Below, piece by piece: positions 1-8,460 of a stretch of DNA of 64,000 nucleotides. The notes beneath the pieces were generated by a model. The model saw only the letters and a program-made list of their open reading frames with translations. It made no database searches and was not told the DNA's origin. The DNA is taken from positions 1 through 64,000 of the forward strand of contig SVSJ01000005.1 in NCBI GenBank assembly GCA_015064355.1. The letters run 5' to 3'. This stretch comes from Oscillospiraceae bacterium (GTDB lineage Bacteria > Bacillota > Clostridia > Oscillospirales > CAG-272). The stretch's first letter is position 1, and every line of letters starts with the position of its first letter. The position numbers were made by a program, and so were the translations under genes.

Positions 1-2274
1 CCCTCTGCTCACTTTTCAAGAACACTCAAACTTGTAAGACTTATCCGCACCATGTTTGACAAGGATGAGGATGAAGGTCCCGCAATCGGTCAGCTTGACG
101 ACGGTATCCTCAAGGTTTACGTTGCTGCCACCGGCAAATCCGGTGCCGACGGTACTGCAAAGAATCCTTTTGCAACAATCGAAGCGGCTCGTGACGCTAT
201 CCGCGACGTTAACAAGTCCGATTTTGACGGCATTGACGTTATTGTTAAAAAAGGTACTTACTCCATTAAAGAAGCTATCGTTCTTACCGAAGAAGACAGC
301 GGTACAAATGACTGCCCCATCCGTTACATCGGTGAAGACGGTGCGACCATTGTTGGCGGTGTTTCCTTTACTGCAAAAGATTTCGCTCCCGCAACAGGTA
401 AGGATGCAAAATACTTCCCTGAAGCTGACAAGGTAGTTCAGATCGATCTCGGTCAGTTCGGTTATACACCCGAAGATATTAAAGCTTACCTTTCCAATAG
501 AAGCTATCTCAGAGTTGTTCCCTTCCTTTCCGCTGATGCAAAGAGACAGACACTCTGCCGTTATCCCAACGACGAGTGGATCAACATTGACAGCGCTACT
601 ATGATCGACTACAACGGTAATGAAACTCACTATACCGACAACGACCCTGTTGACGTGCAGTATCAGCCTGACGTGGTTGTTATCGACTACGGTGACGAGC
701 ACATTGAAACCGTAAACGGCTGGACGAGCGAAGGACACAAGTACATCGCAGGTCATCTCCGTTATCTCTGGTGTCACGACCAGACAAACATTCTGGATAT
801 TGATAAGGAAAACGGACTTGTAACAGTCGACTATACCGGTTCTTATGATCCTGTTCCCGGTATGATCATTTACTTCTACAACATTCCCGAAGAGCTTGAT
901 GTTCCCGGTGAATACTATATCAGCGAAGATGCTATTCTCTACTATTACCCCGGCGAGAACTTTGAAACAGCAGTATTCTCTCTTCCTGTTGTTGAAAATA
1001 TTCTCTCTATAGAGGGTGCTGACTACATTACTCTCGAAAGACTCACATTTACATCATCCGAAAATAATGGTATCGTCTTTGAGGATGCAGACTATCTTAC
1101 AATTAAGGACTGTACTGTCTCCTCAATAAAGAAGCAGGCAATCCGCGGTGAAGGTCTTTATCTCACAATTGAAGGCAACCATATTTTCGATATAGGTGAC
1201 TCCGGTATCGTTATTGATAGTGGTGACCTCTACATACCTGAAGATTACAAGAACGTCACAAACGTTAACAACAACTACGTTCACGACTGGTCTATGACAG
1301 CAGTTATTAGCTATGCTATTGACGTATCCGGTATTGGAATCACAGTTGCCCACAACACTCTCTGCGATTCCGGCTCTAAAGCAATCAATACAAATCTGGC
1401 TGTAAACACACTCGTTGAGTATAACTTGGTATTCAACGTACTCCGTACCACAGAAGACTCCGGCGCTCTTGGCGGTGGCGGAGCTTGGAGCAGCGCTCAC
1501 ACAACATACAGATACAACTACATTTACAATTGCGGTCCTACAGAAATTCTTGATAGTATCAAGGCAAAGAACCCTGAATACGATGTAATTGGCGCTGCCG
1601 GATTCTATTTCGATGGTCACGGTTCATTTGTTGACACTTACGGTAACGTAATCGCAAATATCGACGGTAATGGTGTACTTATCAATGGCGGTCGTAACAA
1701 TAGTGTTACCGGAAACCTTATAGTAAACTGCACTCAGGACTATGTTTGGGGTTGTGAGCTTTCGTATGGCGACAAATTCGACGATGATGGCAAGTATATT
1801 CCCGACACTCTCTCAATTCCTGCTTATGTATATCTTGATGAGTTCAAGGCAGTTAACCCTGTGTCTGCAGAGTTTATTCTTGAACTTGATGAGAACACTG
1901 ATCCTTATGATCCTATGGTTAAGGAAGCTCCTGCTCTCAACGTTATCAAGAACAACTGGTGTCACTTCAATAAGGGTAACAGAAATAATCCGTCCCGCGG
2001 TACCGCTCTTTATCATATTGAAGAGTACTTCTGGCGTTACACAAATGAAGGTGATGTTGACGCAAAGCGCGGTGAGCTTTATAGCGATAACAAAAATCAC
2101 ACCGTTTATAACAGCAAGCGTGATGATGTTGATATTAAAAAGCTCATCACAGAGACCGCTGCAGGCGTTATCGAAATTGACTGGGAAACATTCGAAAAGA
2201 TCGGTATCGATCCTACACAGTGGAGTCTTGATGTTGAGCTTCCCGAAAAAACAATAGTTTTTCCTAAAGGATAA
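1..2274 (+). CDS. Secreted right-handed parallel beta-helix protein, copy 1 (5' truncated)
   Basis: Reading is open from base 1 (P-S-A-H-F-S...), matching residues just after the signal peptide of copy 3, so the start and signal peptide lie upstream and the ATG at 52 is internal. An N-terminal block has the signatures ADGTAKNPFATIEAARDAIR and TEEDSGT..CPIRYIGEDG, typical of beta-helix carbohydrate-active or adhesin-type proteins. Beyond about residue 300 there are repeated short N/G/I-rich PbH1-like turns (DYITLERLTFTSS, DYLTIKDCTVSS). The fold is clear; the activity is not. The layout resembles GH141/GH120-type beta-helix hydrolases, but I cannot place catalytic residues. No LPXTG, SLH or dockerin is visible, so it is probably released. 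A strong terminator follows. It is the first of three tandem paralogues, and the array may continue upstream. Confidence 0.85.
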   Translation, partial: PSAHFSRTLKLVRLIRTMFDKDEDEGPAIGQLDDGILKVYVAATGKSGADGTAKNPFATIEAARDAIRDVNKSDFDGIDVIVKKGTYSIKEAIVLTEEDSGTNDCPIRYIGEDGATIVGGVSFTAKDFAPATGKDAKYFPEADKVVQIDLGQFGYTPEDIKAYLSNRSYLRVVPFLSADAKRQTLCRYPNDEWINIDSATMIDYNGNETHYTDNDPVDVQYQPDVVVIDYGDEHIETVNGWTSEGHKYIAGHLRYLWCHDQTNILDIDKENGLVTVDYTGSYDPVPGMIIYFYNIPEELDVPGEYYISEDAILYYYPGENFETAVFSLPVVENILSIEGADYITLERLTFTSSENNGIVFEDADYLTIKDCTVSSIKKQAIRGEGLYLTIEGNHIFDIGDSGIVIDSGDLYIPEDYKNVTNVNNNYVHDWSMTAVISYAIDVSGIGITVAHNTLCDSGSKAINTNLAVNTLVEYNLVFNVLRTTEDSGALGGGGAWSSAHTTYRYNYIYNCGPTEILDSIKAKNPEYDVIGAAGFYFDGHGSFVDTYGNVIANIDGNGVLINGGRNNSVTGNLIVNCTQDYVWGCELSYGDKFDDDGKYIPDTLSIPAYVYLDEFKAVNPVSAEFILELDENTDPYDPMVKEAPALNVIKNNWCHFNKGNRNNPSRGTALYHIEEYFWRYTNEGDVDAKRGELYSDNKNHTVYNSKRDDVDIKKLITETAAGVIEIDWETFEKIGIDPTQWSLDVELPEKTIVFPKG

Positions 2275-2282
2275 TTGATATT

Positions 2283-2312
2283 AAAAAGAAGACCTACGGG
2301 TCTTCTTTTTTT
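2283..2312 (+). terminator. Rho-independent terminator after beta-helix copy 1
   Basis: A 12-bp stem AAAAAGAAGACC / GGTCTTCTTTTT closes on a TACG loop and runs into a T tract, 8 bases after the stop codon. Nearly the same hairpin follows copy 2. Confidence 0.9.
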
Positions 2313-2368
2313 ACATTGTGTATAGTTTTATGAGGTTTAATTTTTGCAAGTTGACTAATGCTTTTTCC

Positions 2369-2398
2369 TTGCTTTTCACGGGGTGAGTATGGTATAAT
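2369..2398 (+). promoter_or_regulatory. Promoter of beta-helix copy 2 (extended -10)
   Basis: TTGCTT, 18 bases, TATAAT, with TGG just before the -10 giving an extended -10. AAAGGAG and the ATG follow at 2422-2437. The surrounding block of about 120 bases recurs almost unchanged before copy 3. An inverted pair GCAAG/CTTGC (2346-2350 and 2368-2372) overlaps the -35 and could be an operator. Confidence 0.75.
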
Positions 2399-2434
2399 TA
2401 CATATGTAGATCATTTCTCAAAAGGAGAATTTTT

Positions 2435-4705
2435 ATGAAAAGAATCATCGCACTCGTTCTTGTTCTGTGCATGACGCTTGGAATGGTAGTTACCGTTTCT
2501 GCAGCTCCCGGTGCAGGTTTCTCAAGGACACTCAATCTTGTTCGTCTTATCAGAACAATGTTCGCAAAGGACGAAGAAGACGCCCCCGCAATCGGTCAGC
2601 TTGACAAAGGTATTCTCACAGTTTACGTTTCCGCAAACGGCAAATCCGGTGCTGACGGTACTGCCAAAAATCCCTTTGCAACGATCGAAGCGGCTCGTGA
2701 CGCGATTCGAGACGTAAACAAGTCCGGCCTCAAGGGTATCACTGTTCTCATAAAGAGCGGTGAATATCGCATCAATGACACCATCGTATTTACAGAAGAA
2801 GACAGCGGTACTGAAAAGTGCCCCATTACTTACCTCGGTGAAGACGGCACCATCCTCTGCGGCGGTGTTTCCTTCACAAGCACTGCTTTCAAGAAAGCCG
2901 ACGGTTCACTTGTAGAATACTTCCCGGCCGAAGCAAGAGACAAGATCGTTTCCATTGACCTTAAGGAATATGGTTTCACAGTTGATCAGATTGCAAAGCT
3001 TCTCGCAAAAACCGTAGGCAGCTACCAGGCTAACGCACCCGTTGTTGCTGTTAACGGCAAGAATATGACTCTCGCTCGTTTTCCCAACGATGAATGGATC
3101 GAAATGGAACACGGTCAGTTCTACGATGCAAACGGCAATCCCACACAGTATACAGATAATGACAGACATATTCCTAAGGATCAGCAGGCTCACACAACAC
3201 GCGTTGAATACGGTGATGATTACTTCGAAACTGTAACATCCTGGCACTCCTACGAGGACATTTTCGTTGAGGGACGTTTCACTCACCTTTGGGTACACGA
3301 CAACTCCGAGATCCAGAGTATCAACTACGAAACCGACGAAGTCACCGTTCCCTACTCCGGTGCTTATTTTCCTAATGACGGCGGTCTGCTCTACTTCTAC
3401 AACATTCCCGAAGAGCTTGACATGCCCGGCGAATATATCGTTGACAGAGACTGCATTCTCTACTACTATCCCGAAGAAAATTTTGAAACAGCAAGATTCA
3501 CAATGGCTGTGCTCGACAAGAATATGATCGAGCTCGACTCCGATTATATTACTTTCGACAATCTCACCCTCGAATCCGGCCGCAAGAACGGTATCAACGG
3601 ATCTGTAAACAACGCAACTATCCAGAACTGTATCGTTCGCGACTTTATGGTTACTGGTATTAACATTGTTGGTGGATACAACAACTACATCTACTCCAAT
3701 GAAGTTTACAGCATAGGCGGCACAGGTATCGACATCAACGAAGCAGGCGACAGAGAAACTCTCGCAAAATCCAACACTATCGTTTGTAACAACTACGTTC
3801 ACGATTACGGCTTCGGCGGTATCATTGAATATGCCATCCTTTATTCAGGTTGCGGTGTAACAGTTTGCCACAACGAATGCTGCGACTCCAACACTCTCGC
3901 AATGGACAACAGCGGTCCTTACCACCTCACAGAGTACAACTACATTCACGACATTGGTCAGTTCTTCTCGGACGGTGGTGCAATCGGTTCCGGCGGCAGC
4001 CACAACTACGGTTCCATCTTCAGATACAATTATCTTGAAAACATCGGCACTGCTGAATATCCCACAGTTACCCAGCTCGGAGTTCAGGCATTCACAGTTG
4101 ACTGCGACGCAAACGGTCTGACTATCTACTCCAACATCATTAATAAGATAACAGGTTCAGGCGTAGGTGTCTCCGGAGGACGTGACAACAATGTTCACAA
4201 TAATCTGTTCATCTCATGCGGATTCTACGCTTACTCCCTTGATGCTCGTGATTACAATGATTTCAAGAATGCTGGTGTCGCGGCCACTTGCGGCGTAACC
4301 GAATATCTGTTAAGCGACACTTGGCAGGCTGCCTTCTCCGAACTCAGAGGACTCCACGGTAACTATGATCCTGAAAATCCCCTTGACCCTATGTTCGAAG
4401 GTGCTCCAGGTGGTAACAGATTCGTTGATAACTACGGTTACTTCGACAAGGCTAACAGACTTACAAATTATATCGGTAACTACACCTTCCTCTACTATGA
4501 CGATGAGATCATCAATGCAACAAGTGAGATCTTCGCTATTTCTGCTGAAAACGGCAATATGAAGACTTACAATTCTCGCCGCAACGGTGACATCGTTATT
4601 GCTGACGCTCTTGCAGAAGCTGAGGCAGCAGGCTATCCCATTATGACTGTTGAACAATTTAATCAGATCGGCAGAATCGGTGTTGGCCCCAATGCAAGCA
4701 AATAA
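2435..4705 (+). CDS. Secreted right-handed parallel beta-helix protein, copy 2
   Basis: 756 residues. The start is fixed by AAAGGAG 8 bases upstream. Residues 1-24 form a Sec signal peptide (MKRIIALVLVLC..., cleavage after VSA); the residue before Cys12 is Leu, so this is not a lipobox. A conserved basic stretch FSRTLNLVRLIRTMF and an acidic linker precede the DGTAKNPFATIEAARDAIR block and the EEDSGT..CPITY motif. The C-terminal two thirds are irregular beta-helix turns such as NNATIQNCIVRDF and SNEVYSIGGTGIDI. The C-terminus differs from copies 1 and 3, which resemble each other more, so this copy is the divergent member. It is monocistronic, with its own promoter and terminator. The substrate is unknown; a plant or host polysaccharide, or a surface adhesin role, are possibilities only. 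Confidence 0.87.
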   Translation: MKRIIALVLVLCMTLGMVVTVSAAPGAGFSRTLNLVRLIRTMFAKDEEDAPAIGQLDKGILTVYVSANGKSGADGTAKNPFATIEAARDAIRDVNKSGLKGITVLIKSGEYRINDTIVFTEEDSGTEKCPITYLGEDGTILCGGVSFTSTAFKKADGSLVEYFPAEARDKIVSIDLKEYGFTVDQIAKLLAKTVGSYQANAPVVAVNGKNMTLARFPNDEWIEMEHGQFYDANGNPTQYTDNDRHIPKDQQAHTTRVEYGDDYFETVTSWHSYEDIFVEGRFTHLWVHDNSEIQSINYETDEVTVPYSGAYFPNDGGLLYFYNIPEELDMPGEYIVDRDCILYYYPEENFETARFTMAVLDKNMIELDSDYITFDNLTLESGRKNGINGSVNNATIQNCIVRDFMVTGINIVGGYNNYIYSNEVYSIGGTGIDINEAGDRETLAKSNTIVCNNYVHDYGFGGIIEYAILYSGCGVTVCHNECCDSNTLAMDNSGPYHLTEYNYIHDIGQFFSDGGAIGSGGSHNYGSIFRYNYLENIGTAEYPTVTQLGVQAFTVDCDANGLTIYSNIINKITGSGVGVSGGRDNNVHNNLFISCGFYAYSLDARDYNDFKNAGVAATCGVTEYLLSDTWQAAFSELRGLHGNYDPENPLDPMFEGAPGGNRFVDNYGYFDKANRLTNYIGNYTFLYYDDEIINATSEIFAISAENGNMKTYNSRRNGDIVIADALAEAEAAGYPIMTVEQFNQIGRIGVGPNASK

Positions 4706-4712
4706 TTGAATT

Positions 4713-4741
4713 AAAGAAGACCTACGGGTCTTCTTTTTTTG
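4713..4741 (+). terminator. Rho-independent terminator after beta-helix copy 2
   Basis: Stem AAAGAAGACC / GGTCTTCTTT with loop TACG and a T tract, essentially the same hairpin as after copy 1. Confidence 0.9.
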
Positions 4742-4796
4742 CATTGTGCATAGTTTTATGAGGTTTATTTTTTGCAAGTTGACTAATGCTTTTTCC

Positions 4797-4826
4797 TTGC
4801 TTTTTACGGGGTGAGTATGGTATAAT
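4797..4826 (+). promoter_or_regulatory. Promoter of beta-helix copy 3 (extended -10)
   Basis: TTGCTT, 18 bases, TATAAT with TGG ahead of the -10, followed by AGGAG at 4851. It sits in the same conserved block as the copy 2 promoter, with only a handful of base differences and the same GCAAG/CTTGC inverted pair (4774-4778, 4796-4800). Confidence 0.75.
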
Positions 4827-4862
4827 TACATATGTAAATCATTTCTCAAAAGGAGAATCATT

Positions 4863-7214
4863 ATGAAAAGAATTATTGCACTCGTTCTTGTTCTGTGCAT
4901 GGCGCTTGGAATGGTTGTTTCCGTTTCCGCTGCCCCCTCTGCTCACTTTTCAAGAACACTCAAACTTGTAAGACTTATCCGCACCATGTTTGACAAGGAT
5001 GAGGATGAAGGTCCCGCAATCGGTCAGCTTGACAACGGTATCCTTAAGGTTTACGTTGCTGCCACCGGCAAGAAAGACGCTGACGGTACTGCAAAGAATC
5101 CCTTTGATACCCTCACAGCAGCTCGCGATGCTATTCGTGATCTCGACAAGTCTGACTTTGACGGCATTGACGTTGTTGTCAAGAAAGGCACATATTCCAT
5201 CAATGAAGCTTTCGTTCTCACAGAAGAAGACAGCGGCACAAAGAACTGCCCTATCCGTTACATCGGTGAAGACGGTGTTACAATCGTTGGTGGTGTTTCC
5301 TTTACTGCGGCTGATTTCGCTCCCGCAACAGGTGACGACGTAAAGTACTTCCCCGAAGCTGATAAGATCGTTATGATCGACCTTAAGCAGTTCGGTTATA
5401 CCGCAGAAGATATGGCTAAATATCTCGCAGCTGCCGGATACTTCAAGGCTGTTCCCTTCCTTTCCGCTGACGCTGTAAGACAGACTCTCTGCCGTTACCC
5501 CAACTACGAGTGGATCAACATTGACGACGCTTGGCTCGTTGACTCTTTCGGCAATGAAACACCTTACACAGACAACGACAGCCACATCGCTAAGGAATAC
5601 CAGGCTCACACCATCGTTGTTGAATACGGTGACGATCATTTCGACAGAGTTATGTCCTGGAAGAGTGAAGGTCACAAGTATATCAGCGGACGTCTCCGTT
5701 ACCTCTGGTGCCATGACGATACAGAAATCATTAATATCGACACTGAAAAGGACCAGATCACCGTTAAGTATGTAGGCGCTTACGATCCCGTTCCCGGTAC
5801 AGTTATGTACTTCTACAACATTCCCGAAGAGCTTGACGTTCCCGGCGAATACTACATCAGCGAAGATGCAGTTCTCTACTACTACCCCGGTGAAAACTTT
5901 GAAACTGCGATCTTCTCCTTCCCCGTTGTTGACAACATCGTTAAGATTGAAGGCGCAGATTACATCACACTTGAAAATCTTGTTATGACATCCTCCGAAG
6001 GTGACGGTATCAATTTCCGTGACTCCGATTATCTCACTATTAAGGATTGCTCTGTTTCTTCCATTAAGAATGAAGGTATTGATGGCGAAGGTCTGTTCCT
6101 GACAATTACCGGTAACCACGTTTATGACACCGGTGACAATGGTATCAACATCAGCAGTGGTAACCTTAACAACCCTGAAGATTACAAGAACGAGACCGTT
6201 ATCAGAAACAACTACGTTCATGACTGGTCCGAAACAAGCGTTATCGCTTACTCTATCACAGTTGACGGTATTAACATCACCGTTTCCCACAACACAACCG
6301 GCAACTCCAACTCCAAGGCTATTCACGCCTCTACAGGTGCTAACATCACTATAGAATACAACTATGTATTCAACGTACTCCAGGCTGTTGAAGACTGCGG
6401 AGCCATCTCCGGTGACGGCGGAAAAGGCAACGGTAATATGGTATACAGATACAACTACGTTCACAACGTAGGTCCTACAGCAATTCTCGAAACAATCAGA
6501 GAAAAGAACCCCGACTTCTCTAACGTTGGTTCCGTTGGTTTCTACTATGACGGTGCTTCCTCTTACTTCAACACATACGGTAACGTAATTGCTAACATCG
6601 ACGGTCACGGTTGGCTTTCTAACGCAGGTCGCCACAACTACTTCACAGGTAACCTTATTATCAACTGCTCCAAAGACTACGCTTGGGCAAGTGAATACGG
6701 CTACGGTAACGACGAGTTCGACGATAATGGCAGATATATTCCCAGAAAGACAGGCATCGACTCTCACGTATTCCTTGACGAATTCAAGGCGATCAATCCT
6801 GAGCCCGCACAGCTCCTCCTTGAGGTTGACGAAAACACCGACCCTGAAGATAAGATGGTTAAGGAAACTCCCGCTTACATCGTTATCAAAAACAACTGGT
6901 GCCACTTCAACAAGGGTATCAGAGATAATCCGTCTCGCGGTGTGGCTCTCTACCACGTTGAAGAACAGGTTTGGAGATACTCCAACGCCAGCGATTTCGA
7001 CTGCAAGGTAGGACAGCTTTACAGCGACAACGCAAATGTTTCTCAGTACAACAGCAGACGTAATGACCTTGACGTAACAAAGCTGATCAAGGAAACAGCT
7101 GCCGGCGTTATCGAGATCACTTGGGAACAGTTCGAAAAGATCGGCGTTGATCCCGCACAGTGGAATCTTGACGTTGATCTTCCCGAAAAGACCACTTTCT
7201 TCCCCAAGGGCTAA
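4863..7214 (+). CDS. Secreted right-handed parallel beta-helix protein, copy 3
   Basis: 783 residues, the only complete long-type copy. Signal peptide MKRIIALVLVLCMALGMVVSVSA at 1-24, then the conserved basic segment FSRTLKLVRLIRTMF, an acidic linker, the DGTAKNPF.TLTAARDAIR block (about 70-95) and the EEDSGT..CPIRYIGEDG motif (about 120-140). PbH1-like turns follow from about residue 330 (DYITLENLVMTSS, DYLTIKDCSVSS, LTITGNHVYDTGDNGI). Copies 1 and 3 share long near-identical stretches, including the FNVL, NNWCHFNKG and TAAGVIEI blocks. The fold call is firm. A glycoside hydrolase or lyase activity (GH141/GH120 or polysaccharide lyase-like) is only a guess. Codon choice is strongly biased, which produces a long false ORF on the other strand. 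Confidence 0.88.
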   Translation: MKRIIALVLVLCMALGMVVSVSAAPSAHFSRTLKLVRLIRTMFDKDEDEGPAIGQLDNGILKVYVAATGKKDADGTAKNPFDTLTAARDAIRDLDKSDFDGIDVVVKKGTYSINEAFVLTEEDSGTKNCPIRYIGEDGVTIVGGVSFTAADFAPATGDDVKYFPEADKIVMIDLKQFGYTAEDMAKYLAAAGYFKAVPFLSADAVRQTLCRYPNYEWINIDDAWLVDSFGNETPYTDNDSHIAKEYQAHTIVVEYGDDHFDRVMSWKSEGHKYISGRLRYLWCHDDTEIINIDTEKDQITVKYVGAYDPVPGTVMYFYNIPEELDVPGEYYISEDAVLYYYPGENFETAIFSFPVVDNIVKIEGADYITLENLVMTSSEGDGINFRDSDYLTIKDCSVSSIKNEGIDGEGLFLTITGNHVYDTGDNGINISSGNLNNPEDYKNETVIRNNYVHDWSETSVIAYSITVDGINITVSHNTTGNSNSKAIHASTGANITIEYNYVFNVLQAVEDCGAISGDGGKGNGNMVYRYNYVHNVGPTAILETIREKNPDFSNVGSVGFYYDGASSYFNTYGNVIANIDGHGWLSNAGRHNYFTGNLIINCSKDYAWASEYGYGNDEFDDNGRYIPRKTGIDSHVFLDEFKAINPEPAQLLLEVDENTDPEDKMVKETPAYIVIKNNWCHFNKGIRDNPSRGVALYHVEEQVWRYSNASDFDCKVGQLYSDNANVSQYNSRRNDLDVTKLIKETAAGVIEITWEQFEKIGVDPAQWNLDVDLPEKTTFFPKG

Positions 7215-7227
7215 TAAATCAAAAATT

Positions 7228-7254
7228 AAAGGAGACTTTCGAGTCTCCTTTTTT
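7228..7254 (+). terminator. Rho-independent terminator after beta-helix copy 3
   Basis: Stem AAAGGAGACT / AGTCTCCTTT on a TTCG tetraloop followed by T residues. Its sequence is unlike the terminators of copies 1 and 2, which suggests the array ends here. Confidence 0.9.
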
Positions 7255-7268
7255 GTTTAGTTAAATTG

Positions 7269-7304
7269 AAAAGAGCCACCGAATTTTCGATAGCTCTTTT
7301 TTTG
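7269..7304. terminator. Convergent (bidirectional) terminator
   Basis: Stem AAAAGAGC / GCTCTTTT with an inner CGAA/TTCG stem, flanked by T on one side and A on the other. It lies directly after the stop of the minus-strand DHHW gene and serves that operon; it also backs up the terminator of beta-helix copy 3. Confidence 0.7.
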
Positions 7305-7305
7305 T

Positions 7306-8448
7306 TTATCTGAGGGTATTGCTGTTATTAAGGATCAGTGTACTGTAAATGAAGAGTACGTCATCAGCGTTTCTGAAATCCACAAGGGGCGCGCCTGTTC
7401 TGTTGTCACGCATGGAACCGAGAAGTGCGCTCTGTACGTAACGAATGTCCACAACGGTGATCTTCTTATATCCCTCAACAAGAAGAGGAGTAAGGCTTGC
7501 GCCAAAGGAATCACGGAACACGACGAGCTCTTTATCGGTGGAAGCTGAAGGATTCTCGATGGTTACAACTGAAAGGTTACCGCCGAGATACATCTCGTAG
7601 GGGTCCTTGCCGAAAGCTCTTTCCATATCGTAGATTGAGATCTGACGCATATTCTGGTGATCGTATACAATGCAATTCTCAAGCATTGCGTTTGTCATAT
7701 AGTACATATCTTCTGCCGGGAGCGGAAGTGCGCTCTGGCCGTAGTAAACGCCATAGAAGGGATTATCAAGGAGTGTCTGGGTATACTTCTCAGAGAGAGG
7801 TGTGCCCATTTCAGCGCCAATTTTCTGTGCTACATCAAGGAGATTTTCCTGCTTCCAGTGAGTGTCTGTCTTGTAGTAATCAGACAACTCAAGCTCTCCT
7901 GTAATGTCTATATAATCCGCAAAGTCCATTTTTTCCTGCATAAGCGCGAACATTTCGCTGTAATCAAGAGCGAGATATCCGTTCTCTGCTGCGAGGAAAT
8001 ACCCCTTATCGGGAACGATGGAGAAGTACACGTTTGCCCCGTGCTGCTTGATGAACTTGTCGTAGATCGCGCCGAACTTGCCTGTAGCGAAGTCCAGGGA
8101 TTCCTCGTTAAGAGGATACTCAAGCTGCGCGGCATATCCGTCTTCCACGTAGATATTGTTGTTATCCATATGTCCGAAAACGTTGAATGCAACGTAGGAT
8201 TTCAGAGTACGGAACTTATCGCGGAGCGGGAACTGATCGAGGCTATAGGACTCAAACAGCTTCATAAATGTCTTATTGCTGTCTTTGTTGAACACGGTTT
8301 CCGCGTTGAATGCGGGGAACTTCGCAAGCTCACGGCGTTCACTGTCGGAGAAATCGTCTGTGGGCTTGAACCAAGCAAAGAGAGTAAGACCGAAAAGGAG
8401 AACTACCATTACGCAGGTAAGAACGATATTTTTTATTTTCTCTGTCAT
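7306..8448 (-). CDS. DHHW/AlgJ-like SGNH-type protein for surface polysaccharide O-acetylation
   Basis: 380 residues with one N-terminal membrane anchor (about 8-28) and an extracellular SGNH-like domain. The family signature appears as TDTHW (194-198), and the nucleophile motif as FRDSFG with Ser314, giving a plausible Ser-Asp-His set. The family signature is D-H-H-W; here the second position is Thr. Such proteins work with an MBOAT membrane acyltransferase: the MBOAT passes an acetyl group across the membrane and the SGNH partner places it on a surface or secreted polymer. The MBOAT gene lies 12 bases upstream, so the two are co-transcribed. The polymer is unknown. Confidence 0.82.
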   Translation of the reverse strand: MTEKIKNIVLTCVMVVLLFGLTLFAWFKPTDDFSDSERRELAKFPAFNAETVFNKDSNKTFMKLFESYSLDQFPLRDKFRTLKSYVAFNVFGHMDNNNIYVEDGYAAQLEYPLNEESLDFATGKFGAIYDKFIKQHGANVYFSIVPDKGYFLAAENGYLALDYSEMFALMQEKMDFADYIDITGELELSDYYKTDTHWKQENLLDVAQKIGAEMGTPLSEKYTQTLLDNPFYGVYYGQSALPLPAEDMYYMTNAMLENCIVYDHQNMRQISIYDMERAFGKDPYEMYLGGNLSVVTIENPSASTDKELVVFRDSFGASLTPLLVEGYKKITVVDIRYVQSALLGSMRDNRTGAPLVDFRNADDVLFIYSTLILNNSNTLR

Positions 8449-8460
8449 AATGCTACCTCC

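Noticed and set aside
4950-6956. 668-residue ORF on the minus strand across beta-helix copy 3
   Set aside because: It mirrors strong codon bias in the real gene on the plus strand, has repetitive Val/Asn/Asp-rich content and no ribosome site or promoter; the plus-strand gene has a signal peptide, paralogues and terminator.
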